Positions 1 through 11,729 of a DNA stretch of 64,000 nucleotides are shown here, piece after piece. The notes below the pieces were generated by a model that made no database searches, was not told where the DNA came from, and saw only the letters and a list, made by a program, of their open reading frames with translations. Origin of the DNA: Phellopilus nigrolimitatus (taxonomy: Eukaryota; Basidiomycota; Agaricomycetes; Hymenochaetales; Hymenochaetaceae); NCBI GenBank assembly GCA_021029095.1, contig JAJOHG010000016.1, forward strand, positions 186,001 through 250,000, given 5' to 3'. Both the position numbers and the translations under genes were made by a program. How positions within the stretch are numbered: the first letter of the stretch is position 1; the number at the start of each line of letters is the position of its first letter.

Positions 1-3000
1 AGCCCTTCGAACTACTGAACCGGCACACCACGGCCAAGGTCCTTTCTGGGCTATATCTGTCTTGACGAGTTTCATAATTCTATTCGGGCCCGCGCTGCTG
101 AAAGACCGCCAGCTATTTATGAACTTCCGCGCGACTATTGACTTCGGACTAAATTCTAAGAAGAAAGTTGTTCGCGCTGCCACGTCTACGCTCTGGGGCC
201 CGCTCATTTGGGTGTGGCAAAAGTGGCGTGGCTCGGTCAGCGTCAGCAAAAAGGACGAAGAAGGCGAAGACGATGCCGCTGAGCGTGAGGAGGTCAAGGC
301 ATACTTTTCGCAGATGCTCAGGTCAACGACTCATCTGCCAATTGGGATATCCTTTATTGGCGCACTCCTCGGCGGCAGCCATTCAACATGTCAGAGACAA
401 GACCTGCTTATGGCTTTCTACAATCTGGGTAGTTCTGCGAAACAAGGGGGAGACTCGACGCCCAGGGCACTCGAGCTTCTTGATCGTCTCATTAACTCGC
501 GGGAAGACGGCGAGTTCTATACTGGCTGGTCGAACAGGTTCCTCACAAAGCTCATCCCCTCGCCCCTGCTCTCAGTCTCCCCTGGGTTACTGACAACGGA
601 GATGGGCGGACCGGCCCTTGGCCAGCTGGTTGAGAGCATAATGGCACATCAACCAAACTACGACGATGTGCGCCCGCTCGCGGACGAGGAGCGTCGCCTG
701 CCAAGTGTGTGGACGCGCGCAAAGGATGCATGGATAATGTGCCTTGAGCAACTCGAGATGTCAGAGGGCGAACCAGTTTCGGTAAGTATTTCCGATTGCT
801 TAATCTGATTAATAATCTCATCTTATATGATAGGAGCTTTTCCTCGATATCTGGACGGGACTGATTCGTATGGGATTGACTGGCCGAGGTACGTGGCCTT
901 CTGGAAACGAGTCATAAGTAAACTCGTCTCAATTTATCTAACATTCAGATGAGCCAACTGCCATCAACATTTTCGCCGAGCAATGCTCGAAAGTCCTGAC
1001 CTCCATACTTAGCAATAAAGCAGTCGACCTCCGAGAAGTGCCCGACTATCGTGAAGTCAAAGCTCCATCTTCTGACTCCGCCCCTGTGAAGAACGACGCC
1101 GGGAAGAGCGAGATTGCAGATGATGGTGCGTGCTCGGCAGCGAACATGCGTCTCAAGCTTGCCCTCGTGCGTGCGCTTTGGGCCGCTGCGATGGGAGCTC
1201 TCCCAGCGTCTTCATTAAGATGGACAGTCAAGCCAATGCTGCGCTTACTTGTTCAGAAGCATCATGAGCTTGCTCCACCGGCCGAGTCTGACGGAGTCGT
1301 GGAGGACGAGGCAAGCGCGGCAGCGTTGAGCGAGTGGGCGCAATTATGTGCGCAGGTCGCTGCAGTTGGTTCGACTGAAATGACGCCAGCCATATGGGGT
1401 CGAAAATGGGAGTGGGACGAGACTATGAGAGCTCGTGCATGGCGTGGGTATGCACGCGGGTGGGCTGAGGATTCGCGAGGTTCGTGGAAAGGCGCGGCTA
1501 TCGTGCTTGGCTTGCCGTTCAGGTATATTTCTTCACTGATCTCTGTATTGATCCACAGCGACTAACCGGTTTTCATCTCCAGGAATGATCAACCATGGGA
1601 TATGTCGGATGCAGACTTGTCCGCATGGAACAGTCTACTCTCCTACGCCGTCGAGAAAGCAGGGAAAGATTACATATCTTTACCCGATGTTCTGGAAGAG
1701 GTAGTGCGTTGCATCGAGCGCCAGCATATCATCTCGTTCGTACTTTGCTCATCTGCATTCTAATGTGTACTAAAATATCATTGCAGTCTGAGCTCCACCC
1801 TCCGTGTCGCGGATCATCTTGTCAGCATGTTCGACAAAGCAATCGAACGTTGCACCGCACTCCCAAGCGGGCTTATTGATATCGTACACGAGATCCTCAT
1901 CACATCTTATCCACCACAACCACGAAACAAAATTGTCGCAATCTGGCTCTTGCGTTCCCTCCGAACTACCATAGGCAACTGTCCTGTGGAGCTCATCGTC
2001 GAGCTACTCGAGACGCTACAGGATGGGTTAGTCACCTGGATCATGGACGAGTGTGCTCTGTTCTCAAAGGAAGAGTACTCAAGCGAGATCATTCCTCTCT
2101 TCCAAACCATGCTTGTTGCTTTAGAACCGCTCCCTCCTTCGGTGGAGGTTCTTCAGTCTCTTTCAGCAATCTTTGCATCAGCTCTGCAAGTGGAAACAGA
2201 GACGGGTACGATCTCCGACGAGCGTGTGGAGGCCTTGGTCTCCTTCACGGAGTTTTGGGAGACGAAGTGCTCGGGTCTCGTCGCTCCAAGAGACGGATGG
2301 GCGGAAGGCATCGCACAAGCTCTCCTGCTCGCTTTCCCTGAGAAAAATGCCGTCGGGCAGCCATATGAAAATATGCACGAAGACGATGAAGACATCGACG
2401 AGTTAGACGTCCTTCCGCGTACAACGACGCCGCGTCGTCGCTTGGTCAACGAGGTCCCTTTACCTCCTTCTCCATCCCCAGTCCAGTTCAAATTTGCTGC
2501 AGGCGTTCCAACCATGACTACCCCGAAGAAGGTGACGAAGGCTGCAGCTATGCGCCCACGGCGTTTGACGGCATCACGCTTGCCTGCTCTCTTCGCGGAT
2601 GAGCCGCTATCTCCCACGGTACAGAGGGAAAACCGCCGCAAAAGCACCGGAGGTCGCCTTCCACGCTTGTCTATTGCGTCGGGCTCCGGACCTGTTTCTT
2701 TGTCGTCGGACAGAGATCACACCAGCACAGAGAAAGAGAATATCATGCCATCTTCTGGTGTCGATAACGTGGTCATTCTTGGAAAGAAGCGGGAACTATC
2801 AGCCGCTGATTCAAGCCTCTTGAGGGGAAAGAGGCAACGTATACAGAGCGGAGGCTCTGATGACAGCGAGGATGCGCACGATCGTGCAGCCGTCGAGGAC
2901 GTGCTTCTAAATGTGTCTGTTACCAGTCCCGCGCGCACGCCTTTCGGAGATAGCAATATCAATGCGTATGAGATTCCTCAGACTCCGTCGAAGCGTGCGC

Positions 3001-3425
3001 GCACAACTACTAGCTCTTCGCTGATGGCCCAGGCAGCTGGTTCACCTGGCCTCAGTCCTCCTAAGCGCCGGAGGACTCAGGATCACGGACAATCGCCCAA
3101 GATCCCGCGCCGTCTCAGCTACTCAAGCGACGAGGACGAAGATAGCCTTCCCTCATCCGACGTGGAATCCGAAGAGGAGATCTCTGGCTCCTCATCGCCG
3201 GTTGGGCCGTTCACGCCGCAGACGCGTCGTGCCGAATTCGCGTTGAGAATCCAAAGCGACCCGGCTAGCGACGACTCCGTTGTCACTAGCAGCAGTCCGA
3301 CGAGGAACATCCGTCAGACGGCGCGGGCATCGCGTCTTTCGTCGTCGATAGCAGTTTCGTATGCCAAAACAAAAACGGGCTTCGCACAGACCGCCGATGC
3401 TATCCCACTATCTTTGGAGGGATGA
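1..3425 (+). CDS. Rif1-like telomere/replication-timing protein, 5' truncated by window edge
   Basis: Partial multi-exon gene entering from the left edge. Exons I read: 1-781, 834-888, 949-1522, 1583 to about 1739, and 1787-3425 (TGA). The N-terminal part is helical and resembles the Rif1 N-terminal repeat region, with 'NFRATIDFGL' followed by 'LWGPLIWVWQKW'. The last ~350 residues are disordered, Ser/Asp/Glu rich, with basic patches such as 'SPPKRRRTQ' and several SP/TP sites. Rif1 acts in telomere length control, replication timing and PP1 recruitment. I do not see a clear RVxF-SILK pair, so the name rests on the N-terminal resemblance and overall layout. The last splice junction (1740-1786) does not keep frame in my reading, so that exon border is uncertain. 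It could be another HEAT-like nuclear protein. Confidence 0.5.
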
Positions 3426-3943
3426 TGGTGTCCCTTTTTCCTCCCTTATTTTTCGGATTCATCCCTTCTTCCTCTATCCTTGTTAGACTTAGCGATACCT
3501 TCCCATACCAGCGTCCTTGTGAATTATTTTTCTAACTATCGTGTCGTGTACATTTCCTGCGCCTTGTTTTGTTATTCCCATCTCGATATGTAACCGTCTA
3601 CTTGACCCAAAAAAGGGAATTCTGAGATGCCGTTTTTGCCGTTTTTGCCGAAGCGCCGGCAAACCTTGTGTCCCGCGGGTGGAAAGTGAGCACCTCTGCA
3701 GAGCTATCGGTAAGTATGGAGTGAAGGACCCTCTGCGCAGGAGCTCCTGATGGCCAAGAATGTTACATATAGCTCATTACATACACTTCATATTTAAACT
3801 TTGTCTTCTTACATATGAGCAAAGCTTTGCGGTGCACTCTCGGGAAAAACATGGGGCTCAAACCAGTTCTTGCGTAAAAGATGAGCAGGATATAAGGGTC
3901 CAGAAGAATTTCAGGACTACTATGTATGCTCGTATAATACATT
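3426..3943. other. intergenic, 3' flank of Rif1-like gene
   Basis: No convincing coding sequence. The stretch holds a short tandem repeat of 'CCGTTTTTG' near 3627-3648 and one copy of 'TTGTGTCCCGCG' near 3667, a motif that recurs inside the palindrome that follows. Confidence 0.5.
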
Positions 3944-4174
3944 AGCTTCTCTGACGCGGGACACGGTGGCGCTCAGCCAAACGCTTACCTCAGCGCACCG
4001 CCCCCGTGTCCCGGACCCTGACGGGACACCAGGGTCCATCCCTCACGTGATTTCGGCGGCCTCCGAGCTTTGCACACCCCCTCGACACCACCGACCTTCC
4101 TTTTTAAGGCAAAATCGCCGTCTTCGTGTACATACAAAAACATACAGAAAAGCATACAGAAATAAAACTACCAT

Positions 4175-5151
4175 CTATCCAAAGCATACAGATATAAAAC
4201 TACCATCTATCCATGCAAAACAACGCAAGCAGAGCGTGCTGTGGCACCTACTGCTGCGCACGCTGCTGGCTCTTCTGACTCTGGCTGCGCTCTTTCTCGC
4301 TGACGATGCGCGCGGGGACGGCAGGCCGTGGTATGGATACGCGCCCACGCCCTTGCCAGCAAGAAGCGCGCTGAAAGGCGCTTTGCTTGAGCCCGAACTG
4401 GGGCTCGGGGAGACGCGCTGTTGAAGTAATGCGGGCGCAGCCCACTCGCGAGGCCGGAGAGGTTCGCGTTTCGCGTTTGCGTGAGAGCTGCTCGCAGGCG
4501 ACGTATCAGGCGACGTATTCGCGCTGTTCGGAGCAGGTGCATGTGCGCGCTGCTGCTGGGCCTGCATGGCAATGCGGTTCCAGAGTTGCATGCGATACGC
4601 ATCAAGCGTCTTCAGTGTAAACGGGTTCGTGTCCGAGAAGCTGTCGAACCCGCCGGCGGCTCCGTTGAGCTGCGACAGGACCTGACCCTGAGTAGGTTGT
4701 TTTGATGTTGCTGCTGCTGCTGGGCGCTTCCAGAACCGAAAACCTTGCTCGCTGCGACAGCAAGTGGGCCGGAATTTGGTTGAGCGCGGGGTTCATGTTC
4801 TTGTTCGCCCTGTCCGCGTGGGAGTGTGCGTGAGCACCGAACATCGTCTCCGGGATGAGCGCGGTGTGTGCACGGGTGTGACACCGAAGCCTGCGGCGCC
4901 CACCTGGCCGCCCCAGAACGCGCCTGGGCCACCACCGATGGCCGCGAGCCGCGGCGACGTCGGGAGGTCTTGTGCGTGTTCGGCTTGATTACGGAGCTCG
5001 GAGCTCGAAGGACTGGGGGAGGCAAAGGAAGAGAACAGAGAGAGCACGCTGATCGAACGGCGCAGGTGGCCCAATGAGCTGCGGTCAAATTGCGAACTGA
5101 AAGGCGGGCGAGTGCGAGGTGCTTAGGAGAGTAACAGCAAGAAAAAACCAT
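4175..5151 (-). pseudogene. mirror copy of the Gln-rich remnant
   Basis: Identical to 6191-7167 by palindrome symmetry, with the same frame breaks. Identical damage in both arms shows that the arms were copied after decay, or that one arm is an assembly artefact. Confidence 0.35.
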
Positions 5152-5254
5152 ATCAGCTTCAAATCAAAGTCTGAGGGTGGGGATTGCTCACCAGATACGG
5201 AAGCGAGTGCTTGAGACACTCAAGCGCTCCCTGAAGGAGGCAGACCCTGGGGGG

Positions 5255-5306
5255 ACCCTGTGTCCCGCGTCGAAAAAATATCGAGAATCGATGCGGGACA
5301 CAGGGT
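5255..5306. repeat. hairpin 1 built from the ACCCTGTGTCCCGC motif
   Basis: 'ACCCTGTGTCCCGCGTCGA' opens and its inverse closes a 52 bp inverted repeat with one G/A difference and a short A/T-rich loop. The mirror copy is 6036-6087. Confidence 0.85.
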
Positions 5307-5328
5307 CCGCAGGGTTTCTCACTGGGAG

Positions 5329-5381
5329 ACCCTGTGTCCCGCGTCGATTCAAAGGTACATATTCGATGCGGGACACAGGGT
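5329..5381. repeat. hairpin 2 with the same motif
   Basis: A second inverted repeat with the same 14 bp ends and a different loop, 22 bp after hairpin 1. The mirror copy is 5961-6013. Four such hairpins therefore lie within 840 bp around the palindrome centre. Confidence 0.85.
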
Positions 5382-5554
5382 CTTTTGTCGGCATGCGCGG
5401 CAGAGCAGGGGAAGAGCGGCGGAGAACTCACCGTTGCCAGCGAAGCGGCCAGCCTCGTGTGTGATAGCCGGGAGCGGCCCTGCGGGGCCAACGGAGCGTG
5501 CATACGACCAAGCACGCCCGGGGCCGCTTAGGCCGGTGCTTGAGGGGGCCTGCG

Positions 5555-5787
5555 ACTGACATAAGCGTACATAAGCCGTACATAAGCCTGATGGGAACAC
5601 CGGCAAAGTCCGGTCGTGGCAGCGTGTGCCGGGTACGCGTGCCCTCGCGACACCGCGGCTGACACTGCGGCTTACAATATCATCTCTACCAACGTCTCTC
5701 GTCGACATTTTTTTTGCTTCCGTCCTTGCGCGCGCGCGACACGACTGTCGGCCCCGAAGCGCGTCGCACCTCCGCTCACCGCCCGTC
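5555..5787. other. loop of the palindrome
   Basis: 233 bp of single-copy spacer between the arms. It starts with 'CTGACATAAGCGTACATAA', which recurs near 15,683 next to another family A promoter remnant. No gene is seen. Confidence 0.8.
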
Positions 5788-7398
5788 CGCAGGCCCCCTC
5801 AAGCACCGGCCTAAGCGGCCCCGGGCGTGCTTGGTCGTATGCACGCTCCGTTGGCCCCGCAGGGCCGCTCCCGGCTATCACACACGAGGCTGGCCGCTTC
5901 GCTGGCAACGGTGAGTTCTCCGCCGCTCTTCCCCTGCTCTGCCGCGCATGCCGACAAAAGACCCTGTGTCCCGCATCGAATATGTACCTTTGAATCGACG
6001 CGGGACACAGGGTCTCCCAGTGAGAAACCCTGCGGACCCTGTGTCCCGCATCGATTCTCGATATTTTTTCGACGCGGGACACAGGGTCCCCCCAGGGTCT
6101 GCCTCCTTCAGGGAGCGCTTGAGTGTCTCAAGCACTCGCTTCCGTATCTGGTGAGCAATCCCCACCCTCAGACTTTGATTTGAAGCTGATATGGTTTTTT
6201 CTTGCTGTTACTCTCCTAAGCACCTCGCACTCGCCCGCCTTTCAGTTCGCAATTTGACCGCAGCTCATTGGGCCACCTGCGCCGTTCGATCAGCGTGCTC
6301 TCTCTGTTCTCTTCCTTTGCCTCCCCCAGTCCTTCGAGCTCCGAGCTCCGTAATCAAGCCGAACACGCACAAGACCTCCCGACGTCGCCGCGGCTCGCGG
6401 CCATCGGTGGTGGCCCAGGCGCGTTCTGGGGCGGCCAGGTGGGCGCCGCAGGCTTCGGTGTCACACCCGTGCACACACCGCGCTCATCCCGGAGACGATG
6501 TTCGGTGCTCACGCACACTCCCACGCGGACAGGGCGAACAAGAACATGAACCCCGCGCTCAACCAAATTCCGGCCCACTTGCTGTCGCAGCGAGCAAGGT
6601 TTTCGGTTCTGGAAGCGCCCAGCAGCAGCAGCAACATCAAAACAACCTACTCAGGGTCAGGTCCTGTCGCAGCTCAACGGAGCCGCCGGCGGGTTCGACA
6701 GCTTCTCGGACACGAACCCGTTTACACTGAAGACGCTTGATGCGTATCGCATGCAACTCTGGAACCGCATTGCCATGCAGGCCCAGCAGCAGCGCGCACA
6801 TGCACCTGCTCCGAACAGCGCGAATACGTCGCCTGATACGTCGCCTGCGAGCAGCTCTCACGCAAACGCGAAACGCGAACCTCTCCGGCCTCGCGAGTGG
6901 GCTGCGCCCGCATTACTTCAACAGCGCGTCTCCCCGAGCCCCAGTTCGGGCTCAAGCAAAGCGCCTTTCAGCGCGCTTCTTGCTGGCAAGGGCGTGGGCG
7001 CGTATCCATACCACGGCCTGCCGTCCCCGCGCGCATCGTCAGCGAGAAAGAGCGCAGCCAGAGTCAGAAGAGCCAGCAGCGTGCGCAGCAGTAGGTGCCA
7101 CAGCACGCTCTGCTTGCGTTGTTTTGCATGGATAGATGGTAGTTTTATATCTGTATGCTTTGGATAGATGGTAGTTTTATTTCTGTATGCTTTTCTGTAT
7201 GTTTTTGTATGTACACGAAGACGGCGATTTTGCCTTAAAAAGGAAGGTCGGTGGTGTCGAGGAGGTGTGCAAAGCTCGGAGGCCGCCGAAATCACGTGAG
7301 GGATGGACCCTGGTGTCCCGTCAGGGTCCGGGACACGGGGGCGGTGCGCTGAGGTAAGCGTTTGGCTGAGCGCCACCGTGTCCCGCGTCAGAGAAGCT
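5788..7398 (+). repeat. right arm of 1,611 bp palindrome
   Basis: Exact mirror of 3944-5554 as far as I can read. Beyond 7398 the sequence runs into the 3' flank of a family A gene copy (homology to 32,313-32,345 starts near 7440), so the palindrome abuts that duplicated segment. Confidence 0.95.
6191..7167 (+). pseudogene. frameshifted Gln-rich remnant, perhaps of a bZIP-type regulator
   Basis: Coding-like sequence shifts between frames. Pieces read 'MFGAHAHSHADRANKNMNPA', then 'SAQQQQQHQNN', then 'DTNPFTLKTLDAYRMQLWNR', then 'NLSGLASGLRPHYF'. Put together they resemble the low-complexity central part of basidiomycete bZIP (AP-1/Atf-like) factors, recalled from memory only. No basic-leucine-zipper is present. 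No single frame stays open, so this is a broken fragment or a sequence with indels. An identical copy lies on the minus strand at 4175-5151. Confidence 0.35.
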
Positions 7399-7469
7399 CT
7401 TTTTGGTTTTCTCATAGACTCCCTGAGAGGGGGTCGTCGTTATTATGTAAGCCACTGCCATCATAAGGA

Positions 7470-8038
7470 CTACTGCACGGACCCTTCCTTTTCGCACAGG
7501 TACGCTATGTCTAGGCATATCTCCCTGATTTTGGACGCTGGCTCTGAGTACAAGAACTTGTCGTTATATGTATCAAGGGACATATCAACAGGCTTCGTCG
7601 CATCTTTTGTCACTGTATTTGGCACATACGTACGTCGCAGCAGAAACAGGTCAGCTCTCCATGTAGTCTCTCGAGGAATCTTACAACTTACATCTAATGC
7701 ACACCCATGCCCACCCATTGGGACTGGGAAGGTCCTTGTAGTAGAGTTTAAAACCTTGCTCTGTGACAGCTTTGGCTTTAAGGAAAAACAGAACTGGTCA
7801 GCAAAACGGACAAGTGCTGGAAACAGTGTCCAGCATGGGACCAAGCGCTGTCCAGACTACTAACATTTGTAGATTCTGCTGATCTCTTCCGTGGTGCACC
7901 TCAGCTTACCAGGGTTCTCAGCTGTTGCTCCTATATACGGCCTTCTGCGTCGTTTATGTTTCTAATCCGACCCTATCGGCGCGTCTCAGGCAGCTCTAAT
8001 CGCAGACTCACCTCGTTGATTTCGGCTTTGGATGACAT
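7470..8038 (-). pseudogene. family A small gene, broken copy (A-1)
   Basis: Same four-exon plan as the intact member at 31,741-32,312. Exon 1 'MSSKAEINE' ends at a GTGAGT donor; exon 3 'QGFKLYYKDL' and exon 4 up to TAG at 7470-7472 are open. Exon 2 contains an in-frame TAG ('AEGRI*') and is out of frame with its own end. Upstream, the conserved TATA region reads CATGAAATCC instead of TATAAAATCC. Function unknown. Confidence 0.6.
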
Positions 8039-8930
8039 CTTCAAATTGGTTCTCAAGCTAAGCTTAGGACTTCTTGGAACTTGTTGAGAGGTTGTGAGGC
8101 GGGCTGTTAGCGGGGCTGTTGCACTCGATGGACTCGGAATCCAGAAGAATGTGCGGGATTTCATGCGCAGTTCCAAGTGAAAAGAACGCGCCGAAGCCCG
8201 CCTCGCGGTCATTGCGATGCGCAAAGGTCGCCCACTTTGCGGGGAGGGGAGTATGTGAAAAATGCAAAAATGTTCTAATCCAAACCCGTTAGTAGCTTTG
8301 CAAGATTGACGCGTCTTTATTTGTGCCTTAACCGTCTAACGCGGGCGCTTGCAAACGGCGCTTGTTATGTTTTGGCAGATCATTCTGGTGTAGGCCACTG
8401 ACACCGGCTTTGGCACGGAGTACACGGTCTTGTCTGCACCACTACCAAAAGGCGCTGTCGGCGTCTTTGTCACTGTGTGTTTGGTACATCCGTATGTACG
8501 AGTGCTCTCCACGCATTCTCGGGAGAAAGGTTCACGCCTTACCTCTGATGCAAAGTTCGTGAACTTCGCGAACGTCCTTACGGGGGAACGTTCTGTAGTA
8601 GAGCCCGTGGCCTTCTTTTGTCACAGCTTTGGCTTCGGAAAAGATCAGAACTGGTCAGCAACGCGGTCAATTACTGGAGAACGCGTGCGTGGCGCTGTGC
8701 TACCTCTGTGTGCCGCGAATCGCAGCATGACAAGCTGGACGCGGGCTCTCTTCGCTTGAGGCGGCGGGGGCGTCGGTGCGCATGCGTGATTTGCTGTCCT
8801 TCCGGACTTATGCATTCATTGGTACGAACCCAGTAGACTAGTCAGAGGCAGACTGGAAACGCGGCGTGCCGCAAAAAAGACCGATTCCGAGAGAGACCAA
8901 GCCTGCACGGAAAACATGCATCAGAAGTAG
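8039..8930. repeat. duplicated segment matching 60,680-62,090
   Basis: Direct-orientation copy of the family A upstream region and of exons 3-4 of the divergent family A copy at 60,977-61,547. About 550 bp present in the 61 kb copy is missing here near 8690. 8690-8930 matches 61,850-62,090 closely. No intact gene. Confidence 0.75.
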
Positions 8931-9633
8931 AATCGTACCTTGTGTTTCCGTTTGTGTAGCATGGGCCACATGAGTTTCCGCTGAACAAGAATCGTGCTAT
9001 ACAAGCTCCTCCAGGTCTCCGTTTCGGTTTCTCTTTTTGAGTCCGTTTATGCGACTTGTGGCTCTTAACTTCTAATCTATCTTCTTCTGATTGAAAGCAC
9101 ACCCGAAGGTATGAGGATGCGCAGCGGGTACGCTGTATCGGAGAGCTCGGATATGGCAGCTCGAGGTGGAGTGAGTCGGCTGAACTGAAAAGGCCAGCCG
9201 CTGTGCGCGGAAAGGCATGAGTGTGTACGCCACTGCCGCCCTTGAGCCCGTGGTGGTGCATTCCGAGGAGAGCGCACGATGGAAGAGGTCATATTTGAAG
9301 AATCAATTATCATGGCCGCACGGTTCTAGTTTCCATGTTTTCGGGTGTCTGCACATTCAAGTTCATGTAAAGTCGACAAGATCTAAGACTTCGTTTGCTT
9401 CAATATTCCCTAATTCATTCTATGGATGTGACAAACATTGCTCGTGAAAACAGTGGACGGTCGGTGGAACGGGCGGGACGACGAGACGGGATGAGACGGG
9501 ACGAGACGAATGGCAAGCAGAAGATGATGGTAAGAAGCAACTGTGTCGACGCAATCGCGTCGCGTCTACAGGCGTGGGACGCTGTTGCCCTTCTATTGCC
9601 CCGGCTCCATCGGGTACCAAGCACTCGAACAAG

Positions 9634-11729
9634 TCATTCGAAAACAGAACAGCTAAACGACTCGTTCCCCTCCCGCGTAAAAGTGATGATATGATCTACT
9701 TCTCACGTCAGTAATTCGCGTCATAAATAACAACAATAGTGACGCCTACCGCCTAGAGAACGCGTAGTGAATCCGACTTCGCAATAACAACTAAGAAAAA
9801 ATCAGGCACTTATTTTGATATCACAGTCTTTTCGATTCACTCACTAATAATCTGGAAAAGTAATTTGAAAAAATCAAATGCCGACTTCAGCATCGTCGGA
9901 CAACCGAAAATAAGCAAAGAGCTGAAACGCACAAATCCACTTGCGCTTGAAGACCTCGATCTCGCGGCGCCCCTTCTCACCCGCCATGACGTCTGGGTAC
10001 TCTTCCCGGAGAGTCGGCTCGATCACGTCGGTGAAGTTCTCGAGGAACCGGCGCCGCCACTCGCGCAGCGTGCGTGCATAGTGTGGGCCGATGTTCGAGA
10101 CGGAGTCGACTACGAGGCGGCCCTTTGAGCCTGCGGTGAGTGTTTGAATAAGCAGCGTGAGAGTAGGCAAGAAGCCGCCTGGGAAAACTAGAAATTTGAG
10201 TGAGCATTGAAGAACGACGGACGGGAGATCTTAATTAAAATGTATCGCGCGCTTACTCTGTTGATAACAAATATTTAGTGCACATTCTTGTTATGAAGAG
10301 TAAAAGGGAGAGTGACTGACCCATTTTTGAATGAAGTCGATTTCGCCGACGTATCGCTCGAATCCTATAAAAGCAATAAATAGCATGGCCGTCAATAGTC
10401 TAGAATGCACCTACTAGCTTCAGGTATGGTGATTCCTTGCACGACGCCGACACCGACGTCGGTTTTCAACGCCCAGTCGATCACGCGCCAGTATTCCTCA
10501 AGATATTCACGTCCAACGGCTTCGACCATCTCTACGCTCACGACTCTGTCGAACGCGCCTTTCCATGCAGGCGGCATTGCGCGATAGTCGAGCAGATGTA
10601 TCGTCACGCGTGCCGCGACGTCCGCGCCCGCCGCGGCGACGCGCGCACGCGCGAGCGCCTGCTGGTGCACGGAGAGCGTAATTGTGTCGACTCGCGTTCC
10701 GGGAAATCGCGTTGCAATCCGCACGGCGAGCGCACCCCACCCGGATCCAATCTCGAGGACGCGCTGGCCCGGCGCGAGGCGCGCGCAGCGGATGATATGG
10801 TCAAGTTTGCGGAGCTGCGCCTCGTGAAGCGCGTCCGTTTCTCCGGTATCAGGCTCATTAGTTGGCGTCGGGGCTGGTGTTAGCAACCCGTTTTTGGCCT
10901 TCAGCATATGCGAGGGAATGTTAGTCAGAAGCGGACGTTCGATGTCACCATCGAGGTCCTTGAAGATCGCACACGAATATGTCATGTCCTCGGACAGGAA
11001 ACCTGTAGCTTGATTAGCAAGATATAATATGAGTTGCAATCACAACCTAGACTTGCCAGCAAACATCTTGTTCGAGATGTCATAATGAGCTGATATATTG
11101 GAGCGGGCGTTTCCGAGTGTGTTCAAGAACCGCATAGACGTGAGCTTTTGTGGAAGAGTAGACAGGTAGGATAACCGTGAGTCTAAACCCTGGAGTCTCT
11201 CGCGGTTGCGAAGAAATAGCTTTAGAGAAGATGAGTTTCTAAATTTAAGGGCCTATTCCAAAAGAGTTATACTCGCCATGAACGTAGAGACCAAATCATC
11301 ACAATCGACCTCCCCAAACATGTACGCCTCAGCAAATCCAAGGTCATTCATGGTCGCCAAACGAATCCAGAATACGTCGCTTAGAACGCGTATCTCGGCC
11401 TCCAAACCTTGCGTACTATCGTTGGGAGCGACTGGGAAACTATACGTTGTTGAAGGGGTTATCACTCGGAGATGACCTTCGGTGACATTCTGCAGGACAC
11501 TGTTGGGCGAAGTCAATAAGTAGGATTATTCGCATATAAGCTAGATATTTGAGATGAAATCCGCAAAAAAAAACAGCACTCACGAAATCACCCCAGCTTC
11601 CGCCAACTTCGCAACTGGCGACCATGCCACCTGAAAGGCACCTTCACGCGCGCTCTGCCACATTCTGTCGACCAATCCCGACAACGAGAAAGAATGCCTA
11701 GCGGGCGTGTCAAGGAGCTGTTCGGACAT
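9634..11729 (-). pseudogene. cyclopropane-fatty-acid-synthase-like methyltransferase, copy with premature stop
   Basis: Paralogue of the intact gene at 27,557-29,648, with the same start ('MSEQLLDTPARHSF'), exon plan and stop. Codon Trp (TGG at 28,029-28,031 in the other copy) is TAG here (CTA on the plus strand, 11,253-11,255). The protein would end after 'ASITLLE', before the SAM-binding domain. Downstream exons remain open, including 'VLEIGSGWGALAVRIA', so the loss looks recent. The 1-nt exon (10,257), the 7-nt exon (9845-9851) and the GC-AG intron are all retained. Confidence 0.8.

Larger units (their letters stand above)
3944..5554 (+). repeat. left arm of 1,611 bp palindrome
   Basis: Every base I compared is the reverse complement of 5788-7398 (coordinates sum to 11,342). 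All open frames are mirrored with identical translations, for example 4175-4591 against 6751-7167 and 4612-5151 against 6191-6730. Identity breaks at 3943/7399 and 5555/5787. The outer end carries 'GACGCGGGACAC', close to the hairpin motif inside the arm. Confidence 0.95.

Noticed and set aside
4612..6730. 179-aa frames in the palindrome arms as genes
   Set aside because: Low-complexity reading with frame jumps in the neighbouring pieces; better explained as a broken remnant.
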